From Ptiloglossa arizonensis (Eukaryota > Arthropoda > Insecta > Hymenoptera > Colletidae), in assembly GCF_051014685.1 (NCBI RefSeq), contig NC_135061.1, positions 3,989,029 to 4,053,028 on the forward strand: 64,000 nucleotides of DNA, read 5' to 3'. Shown here piece after piece: positions 24,291 through 35,799 of the stretch (positions are counted from its first letter, which is position 1; every line of letters begins with the position of its first letter). A model generated the notes under the pieces. The model was not told where the DNA came from. It saw only the letters and a program-made list of their open reading frames with translations, and made no database searches. A program made the translations under genes and the position numbers.

Positions 24291-26030
24291 TTTTTAATTA
24301 GTAATATTTATAGGTTATACGGTACGTAAGGTGGACGCGAAATTTTTAAGCGAGTTGTTGAGGTGAACAGTCAATCGATCACATTTTTGACAATTTTAAA
24401 CGAAATTCTGATTGCGGATACAACGCGATCTTAATATTCGCAGTGGACCCGGTACGATTTGACCACGTGTTGAATGTAGTCGATGGTCAATAATTTGGTT
24501 TAGTTCGGTGGACTTCTTTTAATAAATTTGTACCGAGTTGCTTGCGAATTTATACTAAGGTCCTTCGTTGTATTGAGTATTATAGTGCACGATAAGAGTA
24601 TCGTTCGAAGAATAAGCGTGTATCGATACACGAGTCGTGTGTTCTTTCGTAGTTCACGACGTATACCAACTACACACGAGTATGCGAATTTGAAGAGCTG
24701 AAAGAGAGGTACGTGATTAGAGTCCTGCCATATTTTTTCTAAACATCGAGAGTCGACAGAACTCCCAGAAAATTGAATCTCTTCGAAGGACCACCTAAAC
24801 TTCAAAATACCACATTATTCATAATTATCAACAGAGATACATCGTTTCGAACCACTCGTTCTTATTCACATTTCTTTACTCTTTAACAACACGAGTACAT
24901 CTAAAATTGAAACTTTTTATTTCTACGTGTACTCTCGTTATTACAATTATTGTTTTTTTCCAGAAGTACATATTCTCTCAACCTACTCTGCCTTTAAAAA
25001 TTCTATTGAGAGTATCATCAGCATCTTGTCTAACTTTTTCTAATTATACTTTGTTTGTTTCGTCTTACACATATATTTATGTTTCTTCTAATAATATTGA
25101 TGTTAGGTTTGAAAGCAACTTTGGACCGCACGAACCTCATCTTTGTGTACTACTGCAATAGCTTTCTGTTTAGTGTATACACTTCCTTGTAACCACGTAA
25201 CGAATACGATGCAATGATAATGATAATAATAATTATTATTACCAGTTTGAACATTTTTAGTTTTTAAGGGAATTACCACGAGCCAGGATATAAAGAATGG
25301 GAAATTTGTGCTTTGAATTATACAAGATTTGTTCCTCATGTTTCGAAATTCGAAACAGTGACAAAGTTATAGATTATTTTTGAAAGTGTCTCAAATTACT
25401 CGAGCACAACCATTATCAAACTTTCTCAAAGTGTAACGAATCTATTGATTTCAAATTTTACATTGATACTTGGTACATTTTCATATATACTGTTCACTTT
25501 ATGTTAAAAAAAAAATTTCAAGTAAAAATCGAACAGAAACTTGAATAAATCCACGATCAGACTATCTGCTATAAACGATTACGCTCATAGTTTCTCTCAT
25601 CAATGTTTCAAATATTTTTTTCGACGACAAACAATTTTTAATTCCTACATTTTAATAATTATCCTTTCGCTACACGCTCTAAAAAATTCCTACTGTGCGA
25701 ATAACCAGAAATAAATATACAACCTTGCAATCTGGCACGTTGAAGGTTGTCCCCTTGACGAAAGTGTCTTTAAATTTTAAAAACTATCCACACAAAGCAT
25801 CAACAGTACTTCTCTACGCATTGATGCAACAACCGTATCTCCGAGCCGAATTCTTTAAATCATGTATCCATTACGCACGAAATCGGGAACTCGTCGCCAA
25901 GCGACATTAATATTTCCTACTCGTCGAAAGGTGGCTTCGTCTGATATTCCGTATCGGTAAAGATTGAAATGGAAGTCTTGTCCCTTGCAGGGAAAGATTT
26001 AGACCGTATTCTCTCGTATTCGAAACCAGT
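24291..26030. other. AT-rich stretch
   Basis: Apart from the LINE-like tail at 25172-25242, nothing is recognised. Open frames are short and in conflict on the two strands. Confidence 0.5.
25172..25242 (+). mobile_element. Possible LINE/SINE 3' tail, copy 1
   Basis: The block TGTATACACTTCCTTGTAA, then GTAACGAATAC, then an AATGATAATGATAATAATAA tail is matched by 51912-51981 (same order, similar spacing, TAA-rich tail). A shared 3' end running into a (TAA)-type tail is typical of some arthropod non-LTR retrotransposons or SINEs. No coding part is visible nearby, so this is at most a truncated end. Confidence 0.4.
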
Positions 26031-26590
26031 CCGCGGCTTTCAGTTCCTTGTCTCTCTCGCTCGGTCTCTCTCCGCGTCTCTTCACAGAGAAGATATTTCT
26101 CCGTAGGAGCTTCTCGCAGAGTGAATGCTCCTTAATTTCCTTTGAGCCGTTTGCTTCGGAGTAAAATCCACCCCCCTGTCTGCCCTTCCACCGCTTTTCT
26201 AGCAGCCCCCTGCTCTGCCCCCTCGCCGTGCCGGCTTCGTCGCATAACCGTCGCCGGCTCGATGCTGACGCCAGCTCTCCTATTCCTCTCTTTCTTCAGC
26301 CCCGCAGCTCCACCGTCGCCAGCCTTATTCTGTAATTTCGTTTACAAATGAAAGGGCCGCGAGCTACGACTTTGTACGCCGAGTACGCGCGTCTGCAAAC
26401 GCTTCAGTCCGTGACTGTCAGGTACTACCCCCCGCGAACCTTGAAAAGCGTCTCCGACGTTCTCCTTAACGCCGTTCCAGCCTGTACGTTACTCGTCGAA
26501 CGGCGTCTCTGCATCTGTCGTCTCCCTCTTGGAATTATTCCTTGTTATCGATAAGATACACAACGCCACGGCTGAGGAACCACAACGATC
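26030..26590. other. CpG-rich island
   Basis: CG- and CCG-rich DNA following AT-rich DNA. No gene is recognised; frames are Pro/Ser/Ala rich. Confidence 0.4.
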
Positions 26591-26594
26591 GTGG

Positions 26595-27520
26595 CTCTCG
26601 CAGCGATGACAATCTCGACGAATCGATTCGTGGACTCGTGGATCTTGAGGTCGGGGATATCGTCGAGGTGATTACGGTCGAGGTATGCGTTCTTTTGGAA
26701 TTTATCGAACGAGATTTTATATAAAATTAATTGTTTCATTTCGTATCGGTACGAAGAAATTATGTGCAGGATTTCTCTCGTGGATCTTGAGGTTGGGGAT
26801 ATCGTCGAGGTACTGGTCGAGGTATGCGTTCTTTTGGAATTTATCAAACGACATTTGATATAATATTAATTATTTAATTTCGTATCGGTACGAAGAAGTT
26901 ATGTGCAGGATTTCTCTCGTGGATTTGGTGGTTCATTGGTAAGAGCAATGGGAAAGAACGATGCGGGGGTATGGATGATCTATGCTTCTTTTTGGAATTT
27001 ATCAAGTGGTATTTGATACACAATTAATTATTTAATCGAACGGTACGAAGATGTGCTGTTACTTTATCAGAGATATCGCAGATATGGTCGATGTGCCTCA
27101 CTGTGGATTTTTTTCGTGGATTTGGTGGCTCATTGGTTGGTGGATAAAGTAAGAGCAATGGGAAATAACAATGAGAGGCTATGGATGATCTATGCGTCCT
27201 TTTAGAATTTATCAAACGGTATTTGATACAAAATTAATTAGTTGATCGAACGGTACGAAGATGTGCAATGCTGTATGTTTTACAATGCTGTTATTTTATC
27301 AGAGATATCGCAGATATCATCGATGTGCCTCACTGTGGATTTCTCTCGTGAATTTGGTGGCTCATTGGTAGATGGATAAAGAGCAATGGGAAAGAATGTT
27401 GGGGGGGGGGGGGGTATGGATGATCTATGCGTCCTTTTGGAATTTATTAAACAACATTTGGTACAAAATTAATTATTTAATCGAACGGTGCTAAGAAGTA
27501 ATGTGCAGTAAGTAAGTAAG
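26595..27520. repeat. Diverged tandem repeat family, 140-220 bp units
   Basis: Recurring blocks: TGCGTTCTTTTGGAATTTAT, TTTGATAYAAWATTAATTA, AATTTCGTATCGGTACGAAG, TATGTGCAGGATTTCTCTCG and CAATGGGAAAGAA. Four or five copies, with insertions and deletions. Two further copies of the same family lie at 29650-29870. An uninterrupted G14 run at 27401-27414 interrupts one unit. Confidence 0.85.
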
Positions 27521-27527
27521 TATGCAG

Positions 27528-27596
27528 CAATGCTGCATTTCTTGTAATGCTGCATTTCTTGCAATGCTGCATTTCTTGCAATGCTGTTACTTTATC
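27528..27596. repeat. 17-bp tandem repeat, about 4 copies
   Basis: CAATGCTGCATTTCTTG repeats in a row and ends as CAATGCTGTTACTTTATC, which is also part of the neighbouring family. Confidence 0.85.
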
Positions 27597-27639
27597 AGAG
27601 ACAGAATTAAAGGCAATGTATTACAAGTGTACAAAAACA

Positions 27640-28185
27640 GTTAAAACTGAATTTAATAATAGGGATCTGTTACTTTTCGAAAATCAAGCAAACGATGTTT
27701 TTTTTCTTTCGTTTTTAATGTTAACGATGAAAAACATTCTCAATGATATTTTTAATAAGAATTCACTACTAAAGGAAAACCTGAATTTAATAATAGGGAT
27801 GTGTCACTTCTCGAAAATCAAGCAAACGATGTTTCTTTTCTTTCGTTTTTAATATTAACCATGAAAAACATTCTCAATGATATTTTTAATGAGAATTCAG
27901 TACTAAAGGAAAACCTGAATTTAATAATAGGGATGTGTCACTTCTCGAAAATCAAGCAAACAATGTTTCTTTTCTTTCGTTTTTAATGTTAACGATGAAA
28001 AACATTCTCAATGATATTTTTAATAAGAATTCACTACTAAAAGAAAACCTGAATTTAATAATAGTGATGTGTCACTTCTCGAAAATCAAGCAAGCGATGT
28101 TTCTTTTCTTTCGTTTTTAATATTAACAATGAAAAACATTCTCAATGATATTTCAATAAGAATTCAGTACCAAAGGAAATGTCAC
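27640..28185. repeat. 134-bp tandem array, 4 copies
   Basis: The block ATGTGTCACTTCTCGAAAAT starts at 27799, 27933 and 28067, with a first copy at about 27665: an exact 134-bp period. Units are nearly identical. 134 is not a multiple of 3, so the repeated 60-codon frames are artefacts. Confidence 0.95.
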
Positions 28186-29000
28186 TTTAATTCCACTATA
28201 GAATATATTTTTTATTTCCTTCTGGGAGCTAGTGGAGCCTCACACCATCGACCACACTTTCAAAAACACAGCTGTAGATCATTTAGTCGATCTAGGTATC
28301 TTATGTGCTCCAGATGATCCAAATGATTTAGGTAATCTAGATGATCTAGATACTGTGGGTGATATAATTCGAGTGCAGGTACTCTGGATTAATGTGCCAT
28401 CCAAATCTCCGTGTAGTTTAGACGTTATATGCATGTAACGATAATTGGATTATATTCTTCAATTTGTATAAGATTCCCAAGATTTTGCCTAGAATAGACT
28501 TCTGATATCATCCGCGATCCTCCAAAACGATTAAACCAGGAAATGGTTAATAGTTCTGGCCAGCTTTGTATATCAACTCGGAAGACATTGTCTGGCAAGA
28601 CCATTTGAAGTCGCTGAACTGGGATGTCATCCTTTGTACCAATGTGAGTTTCATACGGTATCTAGCAAGACATCCGTTATTAAACCGAATGAAGAATATG
28701 GAAAGAAAGTAATAGAAACTGTGTTGATACTCGTTGACAACTAACATGGTCAACGAATGCAGCTAGTTCCTCGATCTTCAAACTCTATTGGTGGTTCAGC
28801 TCATCTCTGACAGTTTACACTTCCAACATTATCAAGCACCCCTATTCACATAAAAATGAATATTTTTCAAAAGGTTGAAAGACGTACACTCGAATCGTTC
28901 TCAAACTGTTCAAAACTTGCACAACACTTTCAAAGAAAGAATCAGAATTCTTTATCGTCTAACCTCGATCTGTACGTTTCAATATTGTTCTGTATACTCG
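28186..29000. other. Unique stretch, nothing recognised
   Basis: Contains short GATC/GATGATC-rich imperfect repeats at 28275-28365. No gene-like feature. Confidence 0.45.
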
Positions 29001-29482
29001 TTGAATAATATTAAATCTAATTTCGAGTCTCTTGTACCGTCTCGTATCATACCGCGCCATCATCCATCGTTCCAGAGGACTCACTCGAACTCGAACAGTG
29101 TCACTGGGATAAGAGGGACGCCTCCTCCTTTTTAATTCGAGTGGTCCGCACCCTTTTCAGAAGACACACTGTCCAGTACTTTTGCGGCGGCTAGGAAAAC
29201 CTCGGCAATGCGAGATACCCCGCACGTTCGGCCCGGTATTTTAATTCGTCGGGAATGTTGGCCGACCGCCAAACGTCCGCAGAGATTTCTTAATACCCGC
29301 CGCAAATGCCTGGCGTCTGTGCCTGCGTCGTTCAGGAATTGGGGGTGGTCTCTGTCGAGTGTTGGATCGGAAGAGGGTGGAACGATATCGTAAACGTTCG
29401 TGGATCGCTTTTTCCACCTAAGGTCTGCTGGTCCTTTCTCGGATTCACTATGGTACGTCAGTGGATACGAGATAATTGATTC

Positions 29483-29523
29483 TTGTGGTACCAGGTCTGG
29501 GTCTTTCCAGACCCGGAGAGACC
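29483..29523 (+). repeat. Palindrome-plus-hairpin motif, copy A
   Basis: GTGGTACCA is followed by a hairpin GGGTC-TTTCCA-GACCC (29499-29514), also readable as GGTCTGG-GTCTTT-CCAGACC, and then GGAGAGACC. The same order (GGTACC palindrome, GGGTC hairpin, GAGAC) occurs at 54331-54370 and, inverted, at 55994-56032. A weaker GGGTC-N6-GACCC lies at 29626-29641. Confidence 0.6.
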
Positions 29524-29649
29524 CTAGTTGAATTACACTATCGGTACAGTTCCTTTGGAAACGAAGCAAAGAACGATCGAACGATAGAATCTTTATCGAA
29601 AGTATTTACGCGGGATCGAGCTCAGGGGTCAACTTAGACCCAGACGTGA

Positions 29650-29870
29650 TCTCACTCGTGGTATGGGTCCTTTTAGAATTTATCGAACATTAATTATTTA
29701 ATTTCGTATCGGTACGAAGAAGTAATGCGCGGTAAGTAAATAAGTATGCAGCGTGGGTCCTTTTGGAATTCATCGAACGACATTTGATACAAAGTTAATT
29801 ATTTAATTTCGTATCGGTACGAAGAAGCAATGCGCGGTAAGTAAATAAGTAATGCAGCGTGGTTGACCGA
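29650..29870. repeat. Two tandem copies of the 26595-27520 family
   Basis: GGTCCTTTTRGAATTYATCG, TTAATTATTTAATTTCGTAT, CGGTACGAAGAAG and GGTAAGTAAATAAGTA occur twice in a row. The same blocks are present 2-3 kb upstream, so the family has spread beyond its first array. Confidence 0.88.
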
Positions 29871-30521
29871 GCCATCCATACACGTTTGGTACGTTTCTCG
29901 CGTTTGGTGAGTGTTCATCGTAGATGAATTCACTCGAGTGATAAAACCGTCGGAAATCGCGGGTCGATTGCAGCGTAGCCGGTGTTTCAACGAAGGGATG
30001 AAAAAAGAAATCTCCGGCATCGTTGCGGGATAATCCTCGGTTACGTGGGTCGACGTTAACCCCGGGGACGGCGCGAAATATTATTTCGGGTGGTACGAAC
30101 CTCGTGACCTCTCTCGTCCTACGAAAGATACCTCGAACGGACTCGCACACATTCAATCCAGACATTCGGAGCATCCTCCCCTCCGTTTCGAGACGCGACT
30201 CCCTTATATTCTCTGAAAACAGCCCGCCTCGGTCCTCAACTCCCGCGCTCTGTCTTCGTCCTCTTTCCCTCCGTTTGTCCCCCCTCTCTCCCTCTCTCTC
30301 TCTCTTTCTCTCTCGTTCTCCCCGCGTCTCGCCACGTCTCGCTCTCTCACCGACTTTCTGTCGTCGCTCGCTTTTGTCTCGGTGCGCGCATTGATTTCTG
30401 GGGCCAACTTCGCTTCGTTGCCGGCGTCGTTAAATTATAATCGCGAAACACCCCGGCTCTGAAGTTGCAGACAAAGCCGCCGAGGCAGAGGACACGGGCT
30501 GCGAGCTAGGACCGGCACTAC

Positions 30522-30544
30522 GGGGGGAGGGAGGGAGGGAGGGA
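30522..30544 (+). promoter_or_regulatory. Perfect G-quadruplex motif
   Basis: GGGGGG followed by four AGGG units gives five G-runs of at least three with single-A loops, the canonical form for a stable G-quadruplex. It lies 14 bp upstream of the ATG at 30558. Confidence 0.7.
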
Positions 30545-30557
30545 GCATTCCGTTGAA

Positions 30558-30710
30558 ATGGAGGAGCCGGGGTACGAGGCTTGGGCCAGATACCTCGAGA
30601 AGTTCGGGGTACGCTTCTACGACACAAGTGCCTCCAGCTCTTTCGACCCCCCTCCGGTCGCCTTTTCCTACAACTTTTGGCTTCTCCGCGCAAATCCACC
30701 AACTCGATGA
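30558..30710 (+). CDS. Candidate small ORF or first exon, 50 codons
   Basis: The frame begins MEEPGYEAWARYLEKFG and ends PPPVAFSYNFWLLRANPPTR, stopping at TGA 30708-30710. Start context GAAATGG is good and there is an in-frame TAG upstream (30507), so this ATG would be the true start. The first 17 residues look protein-like (aromatic and charged mix), and GGGGTACGC at about 30606 could act as a weak splice donor. I do not recognise the protein. It may be a chance frame in CG-rich DNA. Confidence 0.2.
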   Translation: MEEPGYEAWARYLEKFGVRFYDTSASSSFDPPPVAFSYNFWLLRANPPTR

Positions 30711-30911
30711 TTCAACAGCAAACGCTCGAGTTTTCCAGGTTTCCTTTTTATTTTACAACGGGCTGAAAACAAACGCTCCCGGAGCGTACAAATCACCCGT
30801 GATCTAGTCTTCCGAGTTTTGAGTCTTCTGTGTCCTCCGAAGGATTCTTTTCATTCTTTGTTGACACTTTCACCGGGAAAGATTGTTCACTTTACGATGA
30901 AATTCGAACGC

Positions 30912-31532
30912 AATAATTTACAATTGAAAAGGTACACAAATGGAGAGATTATCTTCCTAATCGATTGGACCTGACAAGTAATACATAGTGTGGTAATGCG
31001 TGAGAATGAAAGGGATTGCGGAGAGGATATGAAGTGTTTGGAATAGACCAGCAGTGAAGTGTGAAGGAAAAGCGATCGAGATAGAGTCATATAGGAAATT
31101 TTGAGCATACGTGACTAGGTACATGGAGTGAGAGAGATTAAGAATTTGAACGAAAGGGAATGAATGTATGTGAGGATACAAGGTGCGAGAGAAGAATGTT
31201 CAGGGCGACAGTATAACGACACAATAATTCAAAATTGGAAAGGTACAGAAATGGAGAGATTATCTTCCTAATCGATTGGACCTGGAAAATAGTACATAGT
31301 GTGGTAATGCGTGAGAATGAAAGGGATTGCGTGTGGTCTGGAGAGAATCTGAAGTGTTTGGAATAGACCAGCAGTGAAGTGTGAAGGAAAAGCGATCGAG
31401 ATAGCGCCATACTGGGAAATTTTGAGCATACGTGACTAGGTACATGGAGTGAGAGAGATTGAGACTTAGAACGAAAGGGGATGAATGCGTGTGAGGATAC
31501 CAGGTGCGAGAGAAGAGTGTCTAGGGCAACAG
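30912..31532. repeat. 311-bp tandem duplication
   Basis: Copy 1 starts at 30912 and copy 2 at 31223. They share GGAGAGATTATCTTCCTAAT, CGATTGGACCTG, ATAGTGTGGTAATGCGTGAG, GAATAGACCAGCAGTGAAGT and CATACGTGACTAGGTACATG. There is a short indel (GTGTGGTCT) between them. Confidence 0.95.
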
Positions 31533-31867
31533 TCATTGTTGGAAAATTATCGAAGCGTGTTGTGTCGCGTAAAGAAAAAATAGCGTAGTTAGCGTAGTTG
31601 GCATAGTTATCAGTTGTGTGATAATATTCATTCAATACACGTATATTCTGAAACTTTATTCACCCTTATTCTATAACCACCAGTATTGAATAAAATTCCT
31701 ACAATAGATACATAGATCGATCTTCGTATGACCATCGTCTTCGATATCTAAACAAGTCTTTCCTTTTTCTGTTTACCTCTGTCGACAGTACTACTGAAAC
31801 TTGGCAAGTCAATTTCGAGGGAAAAATAACAGTTTAGAAAGTAGTAGAGTAATCGACAATTTGGTCA

Positions 31868-32880
31868 TTTATAAACAGTGTCGTCTCATTTACTATACCT
31901 TTGAAAATTCCAACTTTCTCCGTCTCGCGAAGAAATCATCCTCTTTCATAAGAATTCGTAGAAACTGCCCTTAACAAGCTTGTAATTTATAAACAGTATC
32001 GTCTCATTTACCACACCTTTGAAAATTCCAAGTTTCTCCATCTCGGAAGAAATCATCCTCTTTCGCAAGAATTCTTAGAAACTGCCCTTAACAACCTCGT
32101 AATTTATAAACAGTGTCGTCTCATTTACTATAACTTTCAATATTCCAAATTTCTCCATCTCGCAAAGAAATCATCCTCTTCTCCAAGAATTCGTAGAAAC
32201 TGCCCTTAACAAGCTTGTAATTTATAAACAGTGTCGTCTCATTTACTATAACTTTCAATATTCCAAATTTCTCCATCTCGCAAAGAAATCATCCTCTTTC
32301 CCAAGAATTCGTAGAAACTGCCCTTAACAACCTTGTAATTTATAAACAGTGTCGTCTCATTTACCACATCTTTGAAAATTCCAAATTTCTCCATCTCGGA
32401 AGAAATCATCCTCTTTGGCAAAAATTTGCAGAAACTGCCCTCGAAGACCTTGTAATTTATAAACAGTGTCGTCTCATTTACTATAACTTTCAATATTTAA
32501 AATCTCTCCGTCTCACGAAGAAATCATCCTCTTTCGCAAGAATTCTTAGAAACTGCCCTTGACAACCTCGTGATTTATAAACAGTGCCGTCACATTTACC
32601 ACACCTTTGAAAATTCCAAATCTTTCCATCTCGCGAAGAAATCATCCTCTTTGGCAAGAAATCGACAACTGTTTACACAACATTTACCACACCTTTAAAA
32701 ATTCCAAATTTCTCCGTCTCACGAAGAAATCATCCTTTTCCCAAAGAATTCGTAGAAACTGCCCTTAACAAACTTCTAATTTATAAACAGTGTCGTCTCA
32801 TTTACCACATCTTTGAAAATTCCAAATTTCTCCATCTCGGAAGAAATCATCCTCTTTGGTAATAATTCGCAGCAACTGTC
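31868..32880. repeat. 118-bp tandem array, 8-9 units
   Basis: TTATAAACAGTGTCGTCTCA recurs at 31869, 31987, 32104, 32222, 32340, 32457, 32575 and 32781, every 117-118 bp except for one shortened unit at about 32660-32780. Shared blocks are GAAGAAATCATCCTCTTT and AGAAACTGCCCTTAACAA. The array ends directly at a CpG-rich island. Confidence 0.96.
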
Positions 32881-33500
32881 CTCCGATCGCGAAAGAAAGT
32901 CGAGCACCCCGATCACCGCGACCCCATTTTATTCGCGAACAAAGCCACCGGCCCGTTGTCCCGGCTCCCATTTTCGAATATTTTTCACTCAACCGCCCAT
33001 AACTCCATGCACGCCCCCGAAAACTTTCTCTATTAAATTTTCCCGGTTCCGGGGTTGAAATACGAGTTGACCCCGGCGCTGACACCAGCATAAGGCGCGC
33101 GACCACTCAAGTTCCCATGGTAAGTTGAATTCAGACGTGGCGGAAGAAAGACGACGGGATTGCGACAACCCCCGCTTCCTCCGCTACCCTTAAGGGTTTG
33201 CCTCTCCTAGACGCTTTTGTACAAGATGCCTTAAATAAATGAAACTTCTACGGAGCCACGCAAGAACAGCCGGCACGGGCATATAAATTCTCTCGCTTCG
33301 TAATTTCAAACTCAAACACCACCGGGGTTCGACCCACCCCTTTTCACCCGCTCCACTCGCGCCTCGCTGTTTTACTCGCGGGGGAGGACCGGAAAAGGGT
33401 ATCGAAGGACGACTGAGATTTCCGAGGGTGTGGAACTCCTTCACCGACCCTCTTACCCTCTCGAAACTTGCGACGATGATTATCGGCGCAAAAGCTGACG
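32881..33500. other. CpG-rich patch
   Basis: CG-rich DNA with no recognised gene. Overlapping frames on both strands are short. Confidence 0.4.
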
Positions 33501-33550
33501 CGATCTTCCATTTTGATCACTCTTGTCGATTTCGTACAGGGAAAACTCGT

Positions 33551-33567
33551 ACAGGGTGTGTCAAATA
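33551..33567 (+). mobile_element. Possible transposon end (ACAGGGTGTGTCA)
   Basis: GTACAGGGTGTGTCAAA matches 34078-34097 (GTACAGGGTGTATCAAA) in the same orientation. ACAGGGTGT followed by YCA is a common terminal motif of arthropod DNA elements (from general knowledge). No matching inverted end is found within 600 bp, so only relic ends are indicated. Confidence 0.3.
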
Positions 33568-33836
33568 TTGGAAAAAATTTCAAAATGAATTTTGCGGGAA
33601 TTTTCTATCGATTTGGTATCGACTATGATAATGATCCAAGTTCGGTACATCCACGAGGAATACGTTAATAGAATCGCGTTATACGAAGCTCAGAACTAGT
33701 GGAACGTTTCACTTTATAAAAGTGTAACGAACATTTTGTTCACAGTGGAGCAGACGAATAATTGCATTCTCGTTTCGAGATTCAAACGAACCCCCATTTC
33801 TTCGTCGAATAACTAGAGTGTTCTCCAGTATATTCT

Positions 33837-33870
33837 ATTAAATAGTAGAGACCAGTCTCTACCGTTTAAT
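33837..33870. repeat. Perfect small inverted repeat
   Basis: ATTAAA then GTAGAGA-CCAG-TCTCTAC then TTTAAT. Thirteen base pairs are possible with one 2x2 internal loop and a 4-base loop. Confidence 0.7.
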
Positions 33871-34077
33871 TGTCAAAACTAAACAATGTCCTCGGATCGA
33901 ATCAATCTACGAGCACAATTTTTTAAACCCGTTATATTATTTTATACGAATTGTACGAAAGATGTTACCTTTGCGACTTTAAGGGGATCGCTCGTAAAGG
34001 ACTGGTTCTATACTCCAGCTTTGTCCGGGATAATAACACAGACAAATTACAAAACTAATTAATTGACAGGTGTTGAC

Positions 34078-34097
34078 TGTACAGGGTGTATCAAAAT
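34078..34097 (+). mobile_element. Possible transposon end, second copy
   Basis: GTACAGGGTGTATCAAA, the partner of 33551-33567, separated by about 530 bp. The flanking sequence is not shared. Confidence 0.3.
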
Positions 34098-34429
34098 TAT
34101 AAACGAAAGTTATCCAGACTGGTAGAAGTGACCAACGAAACAAAGAGGCCTATTTTTTTCAAGATATATAAATTACTGTATCAGATTTGATATTTTAATT
34201 CCACACAGGACGTTCTATCGAGACATCCGTTCAAAATTTAATCAGAATAATTTCGACGAAGAGATACGATGCAAAAGTTAGACGTTTGTTCAAAAATGTC
34301 GTATCGTAGCTCGATCACCGAAACTGTCACCGATGACCTTGCTGTAGAACGCAAACTGTCATCAATGTGAAACATCCATCGTGAAATCGTTTAAACCAGT
34401 AACACGTATCGTAAAACGTAACATTATCT

Positions 34430-34570
34430 CTTGCTGGTATTCATAGAGAATACAGTGCCAAATATGAACCATATCCGTTGCCATGCTGAACGCGAGTGTT
34501 TTGCGAGGCCATGTTAATCTGCCCGCCATATCAAATGGCGGAAAGCCCTCCAGGATTATTACTATTAGTA
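34430..34570. repeat. Dispersed repeat (Pho-palindrome family), copy 1
   Basis: Shares about 130 bp with 42625-42757: AATATGAACC, ATCCGTTGC, GCTGAACGCGA, ATGTTAATCT, and the inverted pair CCGCCAT/ATGGCGG (34540-34559 here). Overall identity is roughly 75-80 percent by eye. Probably a relic of an unidentified transposon. Confidence 0.7.
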
Positions 34571-34937
34571 TGTCCCAGAAAATATTGCGCGTTTTAGTCA
34601 CTTTGCTTCCTGTTATTATTTTTAAACCGTCCAGCGAAACGAAGTACACGTAACAATGCATTGTCGAGAGCTCAGACTCTGCTGATTACATTGATCGTTC
34701 GTCTGGTTTATTTTTCAAACGAATGACGCGAAGATCAACATTTTCAGTTATACAACTCGATAATTTAAATAATGATACACCGACAGACGCCGATTTTCAT
34801 GAAATTTTGCACGAGTGTTCGTTGCTACTAGTTTTCGACGTTCGTGTATTTCATTCACGTCTACGTAAATATTAAATTACCGAAGATAATAAAAAGTGTT
34901 TCAAATAAATGTTGCAATGTTTCTAGAGGTTCGTGAA

Positions 34938-35112
34938 CAAAATTTTCTCGAATATTTTTCCTATTAATTTACAGGTGTATACGAACATTTCTCAACAGCT
35001 TTTAGAAATTAAAGAGTTACTTTTCGAGAAAATTTTCTCGAATATTTTTCCTAATAATTTACAGGTGTATACAAACATTTTTCAACAGCTTCTAGAAATT
35101 AAAGAGTTACGT
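34938..35112. repeat. 90-bp tandem duplication
   Basis: Two copies of AAAATTTTCTCGAATATTTT...AAAGAGTTAC, period 90 bp, differing at a few sites. Because 90 is 30 codons, the plus strand stays open (63 codons at 34933-35124). Each copy also contains a strong acceptor-like string, TTTTTCCTATTAATTTACAG. Confidence 0.93.
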
Positions 35113-35429
35113 AGATATAAATAAAGAAAACGATCGACTCGAAAAGCAAGCAAATTGCGACCATCAGTTCGCCATATTCCCTTGCGAGCGTACAATCCAA
35201 TGTTTGCTCGTTTCGACTCCCTTTTTCGAGCAGGTATGCATTTTGCAAGTGTTTTTAGCATCCAAAATACCAGCACAAGAGACCATAGATCCTCGTGCTT
35301 GAAATTACGTATCATCCGACTCGTGAATAACTCAAAGCACGTTTGAATTCGACAAATATCGTTCGTGCGATTAATAGTAGAACTTGGGTGGATCACAGAG
35401 ATAATTTCAAATTAATAATTACAATTATT

Positions 35430-35630
35430 ATTCCCGATCATGGATGGAAATTTTTCTTCGAATCTATAGGCAGCCAAACTAAATGGTAAAAATGACGTTC
35501 GTTGGATATTAACCAAGTTTATATTAACCAACTTTTGGAGCGATTGAAAATATCGCAACGAAACTTGTTTCGTTGTAAGTTCAGCCATATATTTTATCCT
35601 TTCTTAATTAATTCACAGTTGTATAAATAA
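35430..35630 (+). repeat. About 200-bp dispersed repeat, copy 1
   Basis: Shares GATCATGG, GGAAATTTTTCTTCGAATCT, ATAGGCAG, AAAAATGACGTTCG, TTTTGGAGC, TTGAAAATAT and TTAATTAATTCAC with 37910-38100 and 38285-38480. It contains the hairpin CAACGAAA-CTTG-TTTCGTTG (35556-35575, one loop-edge change between copies). Confidence 0.88.
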
Positions 35631-35799
35631 TATCCGCAAAATACCATCGGTATTTATTCAAAGTACCATCGTGAACGCGTCGCGGTTTCTTCGCCTTCAT
35701 CGAGAGGATTCCAGCTCAACTGGAATTAAGAAAACCGAGATTAAGAAACGAATATTCGATCAATCACGATTTCCGTGAAGAGAGCTGCCCTAGACCTAA

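Larger units (their letters stand above)
29870..30880. other. CpG-rich island with CT tract and G4-like run
   Basis: CG-rich DNA with a CT microsatellite at about 30275-30325 and a G-rich run at 30522-30544. Pro/Ser/Arg-rich frames on both strands are artefacts. A short frame at 30558-30710 is listed separately. Confidence 0.45.

Noticed and set aside
27401..27414. G14 run as a G-quadruplex element
   Set aside because: A single homopolymer in a diverged repeat unit, more likely simple-sequence slippage or an assembly artefact.
33320..33340. tRNA-like GGTTCGACCC on the plus strand
   Set aside because: No 5-bp T stem and no cloverleaf upstream.
34933..35124. 63-codon repeat protein
   Set aside because: Two copies of a 90-bp duplication; too short and unsupported, kept only as a repeat.
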